A stretch of DNA of 64,000 nucleotides from Ottowia sp. SB7-C50 (GCF_033110285.1 NZ_CP136995.1:1-64000); one strand, 5' to 3'. Counted from the first letter of the stretch, positions 54,408-63,996 are shown. Notes: generated by a model not told the origin, from the sequence alone. Numbers and translations are program-made.

Positions 54408-55721
54408 ATGGCCACCCGAGCCCCCGCGGCGCCCGCCGTCGCGCCCAGCCACGCCCTGCCCTCGTACCTGGACCCCAACCACCTCGGCCCGTGGGGCACC
54501 TACCTCCAGCAGGTCGATCGCGTCACGCCCTACCTGGGCCCGCTGGCGCGCTGGGTCGAAACGCTCAAGCGCCCCAAGCGCTCACTGATCGTCGACGTGC
54601 CGATCGAGCTGGACAACGGCACCATCGCGCACTTCGAGGGCTACCGTGTGCAGCACAACACGTCGCGCGGCCCCGGCAAGGGCGGCGTGCGCTTTCACCA
54701 GGCGGTGACGCTGTCGGAGGTGATGGCGCTGGCCGCGTGGATGTCGATCAAGAACGCCGCCGTCAACGTGCCCTACGGCGGCGCCAAGGGCGGCATCCGC
54801 GTCGATCCGCGCACCCTGTCCACGGCCGAACTGGAACGCATGACGCGCCGCTACACCAGCGAGATCGGCATCATCATCGGGCCCACCAAGGACATTCCCG
54901 CGCCCGACGTCAACACCAACGAAAAGGTGATGGCCTGGATGATGGACACCTATTCCATGAACGAAGGCGCCACCGCCACCGGCGTGGTCACCGGCAAGCC
55001 CATCACGCTGGGCGGCTCATTGGGCCGGCGCGAGGCCACCGGCCGCGGCGTGTTCACCGTGGGTTGCGAGGCTGCCAAGCACATCGGGCTGCCTATCGAG
55101 GGCGCGCGCGTGGCGGTGCAGGGCTTTGGCAACGTGGGCGGCATCGCCGGCAAGCTGTTTGCCGAGGCCGGCGCGCTGGTGGTGGCGGTGCAGGACCACA
55201 CCGGCGGCGTGGCCAACGACAAGGGCCTGAACGTGCCCAAGCTGCTGGACCACGTCGCCAAGACGGGCGGCGTGGCCGGTTTCAAGGGCGGCGAAGCATT
55301 GAAGGACGGCGAATTCTGGTCAACCAAGTGCGACATCCTGATCCCCGCCGCGCTGGAAGGCCAGATCACCAAGGCCAACGCCGGCAAGATCAAGGCCAGG
55401 ATGGTGATCGAAGGCGCCAACGGCCCCACCACGCCCGAGGCCGACGACATCCTGCAAGAGCGCGGTGTGCTGGTGGTGCCCGACGTCATCGCCAACGCCG
55501 GCGGCGTGACAGTGAGCTACTTTGAATGGGTGCAGGATTTCTCCAGCTTCTTCTGGAGCGAGGACGAGATCAACCAGCGCCTCATCCGCATCATGAAGGA
55601 AGCGTTTGACGGCGTGTGGCAGACCGCGCAGCAGCATAAAGTGAGCCTGCGCACAGCCACTTTCATCGTGGCGTGCACGCGCATCCTGACGGCGCGCGAC
55701 TTGCGGGGCCTGTACCCCTGA
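54408..55721 (+). CDS. gdhA: Glutamate dehydrogenase
   Basis: Interconverts glutamate and 2-oxoglutarate plus ammonia. Glu/Leu/Phe/Val dehydrogenase motifs: [48 protein letters not shown] with the catalytic Lys, [19 protein letters not shown], and the Rossmann motif [17 protein letters not shown]. The product is 437 residues. The ATG at 54408 follows AAGGAGACAAAAC. A strong terminator follows. Coenzyme preference (NAD or NADP) is not certain from sequence. Confidence 0.95.
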   Translation: MATRAPAAPAVAPSHALPSYLDPNHLGPWGTYLQQVDRVTPYLGPLARWVETLKRPKRSLIVDVPIELDNGTIAHFEGYRVQHNTSRGPGKGGVRFHQAVTLSEVMALAAWMSIKNAAVNVPYGGAKGGIRVDPRTLSTAELERMTRRYTSEIGIIIGPTKDIPAPDVNTNEKVMAWMMDTYSMNEGATATGVVTGKPITLGGSLGRREATGRGVFTVGCEAAKHIGLPIEGARVAVQGFGNVGGIAGKLFAEAGALVVAVQDHTGGVANDKGLNVPKLLDHVAKTGGVAGFKGGEALKDGEFWSTKCDILIPAALEGQITKANAGKIKARMVIEGANGPTTPEADDILQERGVLVVPDVIANAGGVTVSYFEWVQDFSSFFWSEDEINQRLIRIMKEAFDGVWQTAQQHKVSLRTATFIVACTRILTARDLRGLYP

Positions 55722-55735
55722 CCCGGCGTGAAAAT

Positions 55736-55772
55736 GAAAAAGGCCGCTGTCCGGACCGGACGCGGCCTTTTT
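55736..55772 (+). terminator. Rho-independent terminator of gdhA
   Basis: Stem AAAAAGGCCGC...GCGGCCTTTTT with inner GTCCGGACCGGAC. The symmetrical A and T tracts could also act on the opposite strand. Confidence 0.92.
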
Positions 55773-55776
55773 CCAC

Positions 55777-55805
55777 CGTCATTCCCACGCAGGCGGGAAT
55801 GACGG
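55777..55805. repeat. Short family D element
   Basis: CGTCATTCCCACGCAGGCGG followed directly by GAATGACGG: a shortened version of the element at 45079-45157. Confidence 0.85.
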
Positions 55806-55850
55806 CGGGGTCAGGTCATTGGGCGAACCGCCCACTGACCCTTCAGACGC

Positions 55851-56036
55851 TTACTTGACCGCCCGGCCCACCGCCTTGCCGCCCATCAGCGCCAGCACCA
55901 GCATGACCGCAGCCACCACCAGGAACAGCACGAACAGCACCTTGGCGATGCCCGCGGCACCGGCGGCCACGCCACCAAAGCCCAGGAAGCCGGCAATCAA
56001 CGCGATCACGGCAAAAATAATGGCCCACTTCAGCAT
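55851..56036 (-). CDS. DUF1328/YtjA-family small membrane protein
   Basis: A 61-residue protein with two membrane helices ([19 protein letters not shown] and [20 protein letters not shown]) matching the DUF1328/YtjA family of short inner-membrane proteins of unknown function. The ATG at 56036 follows GAGGAG. The longer open frame upstream is repeat and leader DNA. Confidence 0.9.
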   Translation of the reverse strand: MLKWAIIFAVIALIAGFLGFGGVAAGAAGIAKVLFVLFLVVAAVMLVLALMGGKAVGRAVK

Positions 56037-56226
56037 GATGAAACTCCTCGAAAAGTTGAAAAAATGGATCGGGGCGCCTGCCGCCCTTGCCGCCTTCCTC
56101 GAAAGACGGGCAGGCGTCCCACGCACAACGCAATGATCGTCGCCGCCCCGCGCCGCGCGTGTCCGCCCCACGCACCACGCCCGCGTAGGAAAGGGGGAAC
56201 GCCCCGCGCCGGAACCTGCGCCGATT

Positions 56227-56267
56227 GCTATTTTTTATATAGCTGCCTACACAATATGGGCAAGCGC
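56227..56267. repeat. Family A dispersed repeat, intergenic
   Basis: Core GCTATTTTTTATATAGC at 56227-56243, followed by TGCCTACACAATATGGGCAA and GCGCC. It lies about 36 bp upstream of the YkgJ-like gene. Confidence 0.85.
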
Positions 56268-56278
56268 CAGAGCCTGAT

Positions 56279-56584
56279 TTGATCCAAGATTCCGCCCCGC
56301 CCGCCTGCCGCCCCGGCTGCGCCGCCTGCTGCATCGCGCCGTCCATCAGCTCGCCCATTCCCGGCATGCCGCTCGGCAAGCCGGCAGGCGTGCCCTGCGT
56401 GCAGCTGGACGAAGCCCTGCGCTGCCGCCTGTTCGGCCAGCCCACGCGCCCTGCCGTCTGCGGGCGATTGCAGCCCTCGGCCGACATGTGCGGCCCCGCC
56501 GACGACGGCGGCGCCCATGCGCGCCTGTACCTCACGCGACTCGAAGTCGCCACCGCCCCGCGTAAGCTGCCGACACCCATCTGA
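56279..56584 (+). CDS. YkgJ-family cysteine-cluster protein
   Basis: A 101-residue protein with the YkgJ pattern: [20 protein letters not shown], a central Cys in [18 protein letters not shown], and [13 protein letters not shown]. The conserved cysteines suggest metal or iron-sulfur binding; the biochemical role of the family is unknown. No ATG fits; TTG 56279 is the likely start, and it directly follows the family A repeat flank. It ends 13 bases before the aldolase gene. Confidence 0.82.
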   Translation: MIQDSAPPACRPGCAACCIAPSISSPIPGMPLGKPAGVPCVQLDEALRCRLFGQPTRPAVCGRLQPSADMCGPADDGGAHARLYLTRLEVATAPRKLPTPI

Positions 56585-56597
56585 AGCAGGAGGCCCC

Positions 56598-57377
56598 ATG
56601 CAGATCCCGTCCATGAAAGCCCTCGTCACGCCCGAAGAATGGCAGCTGCGCCGCGACCTGGCCGCCTGCTACCGCCTGGTGGCGCTGTACGGCATGAGCG
56701 ACCTCGTCTTCACCCACATCAGCGCCAAGCTGCCCGCCAGCGTCACCGGCGGCGAGGAGCACTTCCTCATCAACCCCTACGGCCTGCTGTTCGACGAAAT
56801 CACCGCCTCCAGCCTGGTCAAGGTCGACATGGCGTGCAACAAGCTGCACGACACGCCCTTCCCCGTCAACCCGGCCGGCTTCAACATCCACAGCGCCGTG
56901 CACGCCGCGCGGCCCGACGTCACCTGCGTGCTGCACACCCACACCCGCGCCGGCGTCGCCGTCAGCGCCCAAAAGGCCGGCGTGCTGCCCATCAGCCAGC
57001 AAAGCACCTTCGTGCTGGCCTCGCTGGCCTACCACGACTACGAAGGCGTCGCCTTCCGCCCCGACGAAGGCCCGCGCCTGCAGTCCGACCTGGGGCGGGC
57101 CAACTTCCTCATGCTGCGCAACCACGGCCTGCTGACCTGCGGCGCCACCATTGCCGACGCCTTCCTGGCCATGTACACGTTTGAGAGCGCCTGCCGCATC
57201 CAGGTCGACGCGCTGGCCGGCCAGCAGGGCATGGACTCGCTCACCCCCGTCAACCCCGCCATCCTGCATGGCGTCGCAGAAGCCATGCGCGTGCAGACCG
57301 GCGGCCTGGGCGGCGCCTTCGTCTGGCCGACCATGCTGCGCCGGCTGGATAGGCTGGATCCGTCGTACCAGGACTGA
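56598..57377 (+). CDS. Class II aldolase/adducin-family protein
   Basis: Zinc-dependent aldolase or epimerase fold. It has DLAACYRLVALYGMSDLVFT, THISAKLPA, the metal-binding CVLHTHTRAGVAVSAQ (HxH) and FLMLRNHGLLTCGATIADAF with the third His. The ATG at 56598 has a near-perfect AGGAGG five bases upstream, so it should be well translated. The product is 259 residues. Members act on sugar phosphates or related hydroxy-ketones; the substrate is open. It may be co-transcribed with the YkgJ-like gene. Confidence 0.88.
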   Translation: MQIPSMKALVTPEEWQLRRDLAACYRLVALYGMSDLVFTHISAKLPASVTGGEEHFLINPYGLLFDEITASSLVKVDMACNKLHDTPFPVNPAGFNIHSAVHAARPDVTCVLHTHTRAGVAVSAQKAGVLPISQQSTFVLASLAYHDYEGVAFRPDEGPRLQSDLGRANFLMLRNHGLLTCGATIADAFLAMYTFESACRIQVDALAGQQGMDSLTPVNPAILHGVAEAMRVQTGGLGGAFVWPTMLRRLDRLDPSYQD

Positions 57378-57480
57378 GCGCGCGCACCACGCGGGTGGAT
57401 TTTGATACGCTGCGCGTTGCGCGGGCCAGCGATTCGGACCCCATGACACGGCCGCCAACGTCTGCAGGATGGCGCATTGA

Positions 57481-57497
57481 GCTATGATTTTGATAGC
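57481..57497. repeat. Family A dispersed repeat core
   Basis: Core GCTATGATTTTGATAGC with flanking A/T extending the arms to AGCTAT/ATAGCT. Lies 65 bp upstream of the GST gene. Confidence 0.83.
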
Positions 57498-57562
57498 TAA
57501 CTGCCGCGTCCTGTTGCGCGCTGCCGGCCCATTTGATTCACCTCCACCACCAAAGCCTCCCC

Positions 57563-58168
57563 ATGAAGCTCTACTACTCCCCCGGCGCCTGCTCGCTGTC
57601 GCCGCACATCGCACTGCACGAATCCGGCCTGGCGCACGAAGCCATTGCGGCGCCGACCAAGACGCACAAGCTGCCCGACGGCTCGGACTACTACCAGGTC
57701 AACCCGCTGGGCTACGTGCCCTATCTGGTGCTGGACGACGGCACCGCGCTGCGCGAAGGCCCGGCCATCGTGCAGTACATCGCCGACCAGGTGCCCGACA
57801 AGAAGCTGGCCCCGCCCAACGGCACCCTGGCGCGCTATCAGTTGCAGAGCTGGCTGAACTTCATCGGCACCGAATTGCACAAGGGCTTTTCGCCGCTGTT
57901 CAACCCCGCCATGCCCGACGAGGCCAAGGCGCTCAGCAAGGAACGCCTGCTGGGCCGCCTGAAGTGGCTGGAAGGCGAGCTGGCCGGCAAGACCTACCTG
58001 ATGGGCGACGACTTCACGGTGGCCGACGGCTACCTGTTTGTCGTCACCAACTGGGCCAAGCCGATGGGCATCGACCTGTCGCCCTACCCCAACCTGGTGG
58101 CCTACCGCGGCCGCGTGGCGGCCCGCCCGGCGGTGCAGGCGGCGATCAAGCACGAGGGCCTGCTGTAA
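57563..58168 (+). CDS. gstA: Beta-class glutathione S-transferase
   Basis: Cytosolic GST. The N-terminal thioredoxin-like domain starts KLYYSPGACSLSPHIALHES with Cys10, the beta-class catalytic cysteine; NPLGYVPYLVLDDGTALREG and PAIVQYIADQ bind glutathione. The helical domain has YLMGDDFTVADGYLFVVTNW. The product is 201 residues, typical of the E. coli GstA group. A perfect-palindrome terminator follows. Confidence 0.94.
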   Translation: MKLYYSPGACSLSPHIALHESGLAHEAIAAPTKTHKLPDGSDYYQVNPLGYVPYLVLDDGTALREGPAIVQYIADQVPDKKLAPPNGTLARYQLQSWLNFIGTELHKGFSPLFNPAMPDEAKALSKERLLGRLKWLEGELAGKTYLMGDDFTVADGYLFVVTNWAKPMGIDLSPYPNLVAYRGRVAARPAVQAAIKHEGLL

Positions 58169-58177
58169 AGCCGCGTG

Positions 58178-58210
58178 CCCGGTGGCCGGCGCCGGCCACC
58201 GGGCGTTTTA
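58178..58210 (+). terminator. Rho-independent terminator of the GST gene
   Basis: Perfect 13-bp arms CCCGGTGGCCGGC / GCCGGCCACCGGG (58178-58203) followed by CGTTTTATT. It ends at the stop codon of the convergent TRAP gene. Confidence 0.9.
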
Positions 58211-59236
58211 TTGACCCGCGTAGTAAGGGATGAACAGCCGGTTGGCCTGGTGGCCGACGGTGCCGATCCATTCGCGCGTGAAGCGCTCGCCAAAGCGCTT
58301 CAGGTACGGCGCCAGGTGCAGCGGCGTCGGGTTGACCTGGATCTGGTTGCGCTGCAGTTCGGCCATGGCGTCGGCCGACACCTTCTCGCTCAACTGCCAG
58401 CCGCTGTCTTCGGCGGCCTGCGCGGCGCCCAGCACGGCCTTTTTCGTTGCCTCGTCCAGCGCGTTGAAGGCCTTGGTGCTGACGAAGGTCAGGTTCTTGG
58501 GGAACCACGCGCGCACTTCATAAAAGTACTTGAAGCGCTGCCACACCTTCATGTCCACGCCGGTGGCGCTGGAGGTGATCATCGAATCGATGTTGCCGTC
58601 GGCCAGCGCCTTCACCAGCGGCGGGCCCACCGGCAGGTCGACCGGCGTGGCGCCCATCAGTTCGGCAATGCGCACGGTGGTGGGGTTGTAGGTGCGCATC
58701 TTCATGCCGCGCATGTCCTCGATGCCGCGGATCGGCTGCACCGAATACAGCCCCTGCGCCGGCCACGGCACGGCAAACAGCAGCTTCAGGCCTTTTTCGG
58801 CCATCTGCTCGTCCAGCATCGCGCGTTGGTGCTTCCACAGCCGCCGCGCGTCGGCGTGCGAGCCGACCATGAACGGCACGCTGTCCACGCCCGCCACCGG
58901 AAACTCCTTTGACAGCGCGCTGCCCAGCACGTTGCCGCCTTCGACCTTGCCGTCGCCCACCGCCTTTCGGATGTCGGCCATGGCGAACGGCTGGCCCAGC
59001 TCGCCCACCTTCACCGCCAGCTTGCCCTGGCTGGCCTTGGTCAGGTCGGCGGCAAACTGCGCCAGATGCTGCGTCATGAACACGTTGGCCGCGTAGCCAG
59101 GCGCCAGCGTCCAGGCGGTCTGGGCCTGCGCCGCCGGCAGGGCGGACAGCGACAGCAGCGCGCCGGCCAGCCCCAGGCGCAAGGCGCGCCGCCGGTTGAC
59201 CTGTGGACACAGAGCAGATGAAGTGGGCGCGGACAT
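58208..59236 (-). CDS. TRAP-type transporter substrate-binding protein (DctP family), orphan
   Basis: Periplasmic binding protein of the TRAP family, for dicarboxylates or related acids. A signal peptide with an RR pair (NRRRALRLGLAGALLSLSAL) is followed by DctP-type sequence: GLKLLFAVPWPAQGLYSVQ, IRGIEDMRGMKMRTYNPTTV with the carboxylate-binding Arg, and DGNIDSMITSSATGVDMKVW. The product is 342 residues. The membrane subunits DctQ and DctM are not in the window, so it must pair with distant ones. Ligand unknown. Confidence 0.9.
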   Translation of the reverse strand: MSAPTSSALCPQVNRRRALRLGLAGALLSLSALPAAQAQTAWTLAPGYAANVFMTQHLAQFAADLTKASQGKLAVKVGELGQPFAMADIRKAVGDGKVEGGNVLGSALSKEFPVAGVDSVPFMVGSHADARRLWKHQRAMLDEQMAEKGLKLLFAVPWPAQGLYSVQPIRGIEDMRGMKMRTYNPTTVRIAELMGATPVDLPVGPPLVKALADGNIDSMITSSATGVDMKVWQRFKYFYEVRAWFPKNLTFVSTKAFNALDEATKKAVLGAAQAAEDSGWQLSEKVSADAMAELQRNQIQVNPTPLHLAPYLKRFGERFTREWIGTVGHQANRLFIPYYAGQ

Positions 59237-59352
59237 GAAGCTTTGGGTACGTAGTTTGTTGCATATGCTACAGCCAGTTGCACGCTTTTCGGTGCACCGC
59301 CGTCAAACGCTACTACGCAAGTACGCTGCCGCGCGGGTGCCCAGGCGCCCCT

Positions 59353-60579
59353 TCAATCGTCGCCGCCCGCCAGCGGCCGCTGCCGCCACGCCAGCAATGC
59401 GCCCAGCCACAGCGCCGCCGCCGAATACAGCAGCCCGCGCGCCAGCCCGCCCGGGCCGTCGGCGATCCAGCCGACCACGGTGGGGCCGACGATCTGCCCC
59501 GCCGCAAACACGATGGTGAACGCGCTGATGCCCGCCGCCCACTGCACCGGCGGCAGGTTGTGCCGCACGAAGGCGGTGGTCGACGCCACCACCGACAGGA
59601 ACACCGCGCCAAACAGCAGGCCCGACGCCAGCACCAGCGGCCAGGCGCCCGTCAGCGCCGGCACCAGCGTGGCCACGCCCAGCAGCGCGTTCAGCAGCGC
59701 CAGCGCGCCGCCGCCGCGCGCGCGGTCCAGCAGGCGCGACCAGATGCGCGCCGACGCCACCACCGCCAGCCCCAGCAGCGTGTAGAAGGTGGTGATGGCC
59801 GCCGCGCCCTCGCCCTGCTCGCGCAGCAGCGCAATCACGAACGTCATGTAGCCGATGTAGCCCACGCCAAACATCAGGTAACCCGCCAGCGCCCAGCCCA
59901 TGCGCGCCAGCGGCACCCGTTGACGAACGTTTTGGGCTGCTGGCGCTTGCCCAGACTGCGCAGACAGCTCCTGTTTTTGCAGCGTCAGCGCCGGCCGCGC
60001 CAGCACCGCCGTCGCCGCAAGGCAGGCCAGGGCCAGCGCCCACCACGCCCAGGCCCAGCCGTGCGGCACGTTCGCCGCCGCCTGCAGCAGCGCCGGCACC
60101 GCCAGCGCCGACAGCACGATGCCCCAGCCCGTGCCGCCGTAGTACAGCCCCAGCAGCAGGCCCGCCTGCGCCGGCGACTGCGCGCCCAGCCGCGCCGCCA
60201 ACAGCCCGCCCGCCACAAACACCCACGCGCTGGCCACCCCCGCCAGCAGCCGCTGCACCAGCAGCGCGCCAGCGTCGGTCAGAAAGCCGCACGCGCCCAT
60301 GAACACGCTGGCCGCCAGCGCCCCGCCCAGCAACACGCGCGCCACGCCCAGGCGCCGCAGCAGCGCCGGCGTGCTCAGCGCGCCGATCAGGTAGCCGGCC
60401 GCGTTGGCCGTGTTCATGGCCCCGGCCAGCGTGTAGCTCCAGCCCAGGTCGTCCCGCATCACCGGCAGCAGCAGCCCATAGGCAAAGCGCGTGATGCCCA
60501 GCGACACGGCGGCGCCGAGCGACAAGGCCAGCGCCAGCCACAGCAGGCGTTTGGTCGAAAAGGGCGCGGTGGACGACAT
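59353..60579 (-). CDS. YbfB/YjiJ-family MFS transporter
   Basis: Twelve-helix major facilitator of the YbfB/YjiJ group. The first helix LGITRFAYGLLLPVMRDDLG is characteristic of this subfamily, followed by GAMNTANAAGYLIGALSTPA and GLYYGGTGWGIVLSALAVP; the second half starts near WALAGYLMFGVGYIGYMTFV. The product is 408 residues. Substrate unknown. It is the last gene before a 522-bp non-coding stretch. Confidence 0.88.
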   Translation of the reverse strand: MSSTAPFSTKRLLWLALALSLGAAVSLGITRFAYGLLLPVMRDDLGWSYTLAGAMNTANAAGYLIGALSTPALLRRLGVARVLLGGALAASVFMGACGFLTDAGALLVQRLLAGVASAWVFVAGGLLAARLGAQSPAQAGLLLGLYYGGTGWGIVLSALAVPALLQAAANVPHGWAWAWWALALACLAATAVLARPALTLQKQELSAQSGQAPAAQNVRQRVPLARMGWALAGYLMFGVGYIGYMTFVIALLREQGEGAAAITTFYTLLGLAVVASARIWSRLLDRARGGGALALLNALLGVATLVPALTGAWPLVLASGLLFGAVFLSVVASTTAFVRHNLPPVQWAAGISAFTIVFAAGQIVGPTVVGWIADGPGGLARGLLYSAAALWLGALLAWRQRPLAGGDD

Positions 60580-61101
60580 GGAAATTTCTGAGAAATCTTA
60601 AGCGTTTGGTATTCAATTCCCGCCAAAAAGCGGAAAATTAAGGCGACAGGGAAGCGAAAGCAGAACATGCGCTCGTTCATTCGAAAAGGTACGTTTAAGG
60701 TACGTTTAATTCGTGTGCCCACGTGCAACTGCAGTTTGGCAGATTCGCCGAACCGGGTCGCCCGCTGCATGGCATGGCGCACGCCTCGGCTCCGGGCTTG
60801 TCCTGTGCCAACCCCCGTGCGTTGCCCCTCCGCCGACGGATCGCCAACCCGCCATCGCGCGCGGTGTGGCTGCGGTCCGATGGCTCGATCGCCCACCCTT
60901 GGCATTGGCGGTCGCCTTGGCCACCTCCAGCAAGCCGCAGCGCCATCGCCTCAAGCGCGCTACCCACACATCCACCGACCGACCGATGAGGTCGCGCCAG
61001 TTGGCGCATCCGAAGGGTGGCTCGGTCATTTGTCCACCCAGCCCTGTTGCATTCGGCTGATCGGCACTCTGCGCCCCATTGGCCGGCCTCGTTGACCCAA
61101 A
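60580..61101. other. Long intergenic region with tandem AAGGTACGTTT
   Basis: No convincing gene in 522 bases. The left 130 bases are AT-richer. AAGGTACGTTT occurs twice in direct tandem at 60686-60696 and 60697-60707. The rest is GC-rich without hairpins I can name. It probably holds the promoters of the divergent MFS and IPTL-CTERM genes. Confidence 0.6.
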
Positions 61102-61116
61102 ATGCACCGAAAGCCC

Positions 61117-62616
61117 ATGAAAACGCACACCCTGCCCCATCAAACCCGCGCCATCGCCCTGGCCGTGACCCTTGGCCTGGCCACCCTCGGCACCGCCAAC
61201 GCCGCCACGATTTCGCTGACCCAAAACGGCCAGTATTTCAACGGCTGGTCGCTCAGCAACATCCTGCCCGACCCGGGCTTGCTCAATATTGACCCCGCAG
61301 GTGGCGGCTACAACTGCTTCTCGGGTCCACAAGACCTGCCGACCGGCACCGTGATCAAAGGAACGCTCGGCCCATTGAACTATCAGGTGACGGCGCTGAC
61401 CCCGGCCACGCCGCCCGCCGACAACCAGTGGCAGATCTGCAACTGGTACTGGGGCAGCTACATCCCCAGCGGCAACAACACCACCGGCCAGCCGGGGTCG
61501 GTCAACTACAACAAGGGCACCTACGACATCGTGGCCGACCGCCCGTTCGTGCCGGGCACGCTGATGGCGTTCCAGGACATGGACGCCGTGGAGAGCGCGC
61601 TGCTGACCTTCAAGGACTGCCAGGGCAATGTGGTGGATCCGGTGGCGTTCGACACGCTGGTGCTGTCGTCGCTCTACACCTCCACCACTGCGCCCATTGC
61701 CAGCTCGCAATACGTCGGCGGCAGCACACCCGCGTGGAAATTCCAGTCCCAGTCGCCGTCGGGCGTGCCCAACGTCAGCATCGGGCTGCTGATGAATGCG
61801 CCCCACATCTGCTCCATCCATCTGGTGGGCCCAACCATCGGCGGCAGCGGCGGCACCGCGTTCTTCTTCGCCGCGCCGCAGGCCACCACGCTGACCGTCA
61901 ACACCACCATCACCGGCGGGCCGGCCGGCTTCAGCGCCGCAGTGCCCGTCGGCGCCACCTGCACCGTGGGCGATGCGAAGGTGGACATCAGCGGCATGCT
62001 CAGCCCGCAGCCGCCGCAGCCGACCACCGCCTCCGCCAGCACGCCTGGCCAGGTGGTGTTTTCCAACATCCCCATAGGCGCCCAATGCACCGTCAAGGCC
62101 GTCGGCTACCCCGACGCGCCCGCACCCTACGCCTGGGGCGCGGCGCCGGCCGATGCCGTGGTCACCCTCGGCGCCACGGCCGCCAGCAACACGGCCACGC
62201 TGACGCGCGCGCTGTCCTTCGCCGCCGTCTATCCCCAGCCGGACAAGGGCATATTCCAACCCAACCAGGCCAGCACACCGGTGGTCAACGTGACCGCCAA
62301 CGACTTCGTCAACGGCGCGCCAGCCGCGCTCGGCACTGGCGGCAACGCCACGGTGAGCCCGGTCGGCAGTTGGCCGGCTGGCTTCACGCTCGATCCGCAG
62401 ACCGGCGCGGTCAACGTCGCCCCATCCGCGCCCGCCACGCCGCAGGTGCTGAGCTACGAACTGTGCGATCGCCTCGTGCCCGCCCATTGCACGCGCACGA
62501 CCGTGACCCTCACGCCCGCCGTCACCGCCGTGCCGGCACTCGGCCCCTGGAGCTTGCTGGGGCTGTTGGGCCTGCTGGCCGCCACCGGCGCGCTGCGGCG
62601 CCAGCGCCGCAGCTGA
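61117..62616 (+). CDS. Secreted surface protein with IPTL-CTERM sorting signal
   Basis: A protein of about 499 residues: a signal peptide (RAIALAVTLGLATLGTANAA), a 280-residue N-terminal domain with several Cys, two Ig-like or fibronectin-like beta segments (TTLTVNTTITGGPAGFSAAV and TPVVNVTANDFVNGAPAALG), then the C-terminal VPALGPWSLLGLLGLLAATG plus a basic end, which is the IPTL-CTERM tripartite signal processed by an exosortase-type enzyme (XrtH type). No exosortase gene is in the window. The start is ATG 61117 (MKTHTL, weak GAAAG upstream) or ATG 61102. Exact role unknown; adhesion or matrix is plausible. Confidence 0.85.
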   Translation: MKTHTLPHQTRAIALAVTLGLATLGTANAATISLTQNGQYFNGWSLSNILPDPGLLNIDPAGGGYNCFSGPQDLPTGTVIKGTLGPLNYQVTALTPATPPADNQWQICNWYWGSYIPSGNNTTGQPGSVNYNKGTYDIVADRPFVPGTLMAFQDMDAVESALLTFKDCQGNVVDPVAFDTLVLSSLYTSTTAPIASSQYVGGSTPAWKFQSQSPSGVPNVSIGLLMNAPHICSIHLVGPTIGGSGGTAFFFAAPQATTLTVNTTITGGPAGFSAAVPVGATCTVGDAKVDISGMLSPQPPQPTTASASTPGQVVFSNIPIGAQCTVKAVGYPDAPAPYAWGAAPADAVVTLGATAASNTATLTRALSFAAVYPQPDKGIFQPNQASTPVVNVTANDFVNGAPAALGTGGNATVSPVGSWPAGFTLDPQTGAVNVAPSAPATPQVLSYELCDRLVPAHCTRTTVTLTPAVTAVPALGPWSLLGLLGLLAATGALRRQRRS

Positions 62617-62726
62617 TTGCCGTCAACAAGCGCTTTTTTTGCCGTCCTCCAGCACGGGTGCGACCGCACCCGCCGAGGACGCCTGGCGCACAATGTGTGG
62701 CATCTGCTTTAGCTTGTTTCTGCACC

Positions 62727-63851
62727 ATGTCCACTCTGTTTTCATCCACCCGCGTCGGCGCCATCGAAGTCGCCAACCGCGTCGTCATGGCCCCGCTCAC
62801 GCGCAACCGCGCGCCCGAAGGCATTCCCACCGCGCTGATGGCCGAGTACTACGCCCAGCGCGCCGACCCGGTGACGGGCGCCGGCCTGATCGTGAGCGAA
62901 GCCACCGCCATCAGCCCGCAGGCTCAGGGCTATGCGGACGTGCCGGGCCTGTACGGCACCGAGCAGCTCGACGGCTGGAAGAAAGTCACCCAGGCCGTGC
63001 ACGCGCAGGGCGGCAAGATCGTCTGCCAGCTGTGGCACGTGGGCCGCGTGTCGCACCACCTGCTGCAGCCGCACAACGCCGACCCGGTGGCGCCGTCGCC
63101 CATCCGCGCCGAAACCAAGACCTACCTCATCGACAAGGACGGCAGCGGCCACTTCGTGCCCACCAGCCTGCCGCGCGCGCTGCACCGGCATGAGATTCCG
63201 CCCATCGTGCACGACTACGCCGCCGCCGCGCGCAACGCCGTCAAGTCGGCCGGCTTTGACGGCGTCGAAATCCACGGCGCCAACGGCTACCTGCTGGACC
63301 AGTTTCTGAAAACCGGCGCCAACCAGCGCACCGACGACTACGGCGGCAGCATCAGGAACCGCGCCCGGCTGATGCTGGAAGTCACGCGCGCCGTGGTCGA
63401 CGCCGTGGGCCACGACCGCGTGGGCATCCGCCTGTCGCCCGTCACGCCCGCCAACGACATCGTCGACGCCGACCCGCAGCCGCTGTTCGACTACCTGCTG
63501 CGCCAGCTGGCGCCGCTGGGCCTGGCCTACGTGCACGTCATCGAAGGCGCCACCGGCGGCCCGCGCGAGGTCGAAGGCCGCCCGTTCGACTACGCCAAGG
63601 CCAAGCAGGCCTACCGCGACGCCGGCGGGCGCGGCGCGTGGATGGTGAACAACGGCTACGACCCGCGGCTGGCCGAAGACGCCATCGAAAGCGGCCGCGC
63701 CGACCTGGTCGCCTTCGGCAAGGCCTTCATCTGCATGCCCGACCTGACCGAACGCATCCGCCGCGGCGGCCCGTTCCAGGGGCTGGACAAGGCCACCATG
63801 TACGGCGGCGGCGCCAAGGGCTATACCGACTACCCGGCGCTGGCCGACTGA
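62727..63851 (+). CDS. Old Yellow Enzyme family alkene/nitro reductase (NemA-like)
   Basis: FMN-dependent NADPH reductase acting on alpha,beta-unsaturated carbonyls, maleimides or nitro compounds. Seen: RVVMAPLTRNRAPEGIPTAL, GLIVSEATAISPQAQGYADV, VCQLWHVGRVSH, the substrate-binding FDGVEIHGANGYLLDQFL, NQRTDDYGGSIRNRARLMLE and the C-terminal YGGGAKGYTDYPAL. The product is 374 residues, matching N-ethylmaleimide reductase. A family A repeat starts two bases after the stop codon. Confidence 0.94.
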   Translation: MSTLFSSTRVGAIEVANRVVMAPLTRNRAPEGIPTALMAEYYAQRADPVTGAGLIVSEATAISPQAQGYADVPGLYGTEQLDGWKKVTQAVHAQGGKIVCQLWHVGRVSHHLLQPHNADPVAPSPIRAETKTYLIDKDGSGHFVPTSLPRALHRHEIPPIVHDYAAAARNAVKSAGFDGVEIHGANGYLLDQFLKTGANQRTDDYGGSIRNRARLMLEVTRAVVDAVGHDRVGIRLSPVTPANDIVDADPQPLFDYLLRQLAPLGLAYVHVIEGATGGPREVEGRPFDYAKAKQAYRDAGGRGAWMVNNGYDPRLAEDAIESGRADLVAFGKAFICMPDLTERIRRGGPFQGLDKATMYGGGAKGYTDYPALAD

Positions 63852-63852
63852 A

Positions 63853-63896
63853 GCTCCTGTTTTGATAGCTGCTTGCCCTTGTCCAGCAAGCGCTAG
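63853..63896. repeat. Family A dispersed repeat
   Basis: Core GCTCCTGTTTTGATAGC at 63853-63869, then TGCTTGCCCTTGTCCAGCAA and GCGCTAGC, giving the GCTTG/CAAGC dyad. Confidence 0.85.
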
Positions 63897-63949
63897 CAGC
63901 GTTTTTTGATAGACCCTGCATCACCTGTTTGCCAGGTACAGATTCAACA

Positions 63950-63996
63950 GCCGGACGCAGAGGACGCAAAAATTTCGCAGAGCACGCAGAAAAAAC
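63950..63996. repeat. Family B repeat, right edge of window
   Basis: CCGGACGCAGAGGACGCAAA followed by AATTTCGCAGAGCACGCAG, the same layout as the copies near 21418 and 38273. It may continue past the window. Confidence 0.78.

Noticed and set aside
60667..61095. A 142-codon frame upstream of the IPTL-CTERM gene
   Set aside because: Cys/Arg/Pro-rich composition with several equally long frames in the same stretch; no homology recognised.
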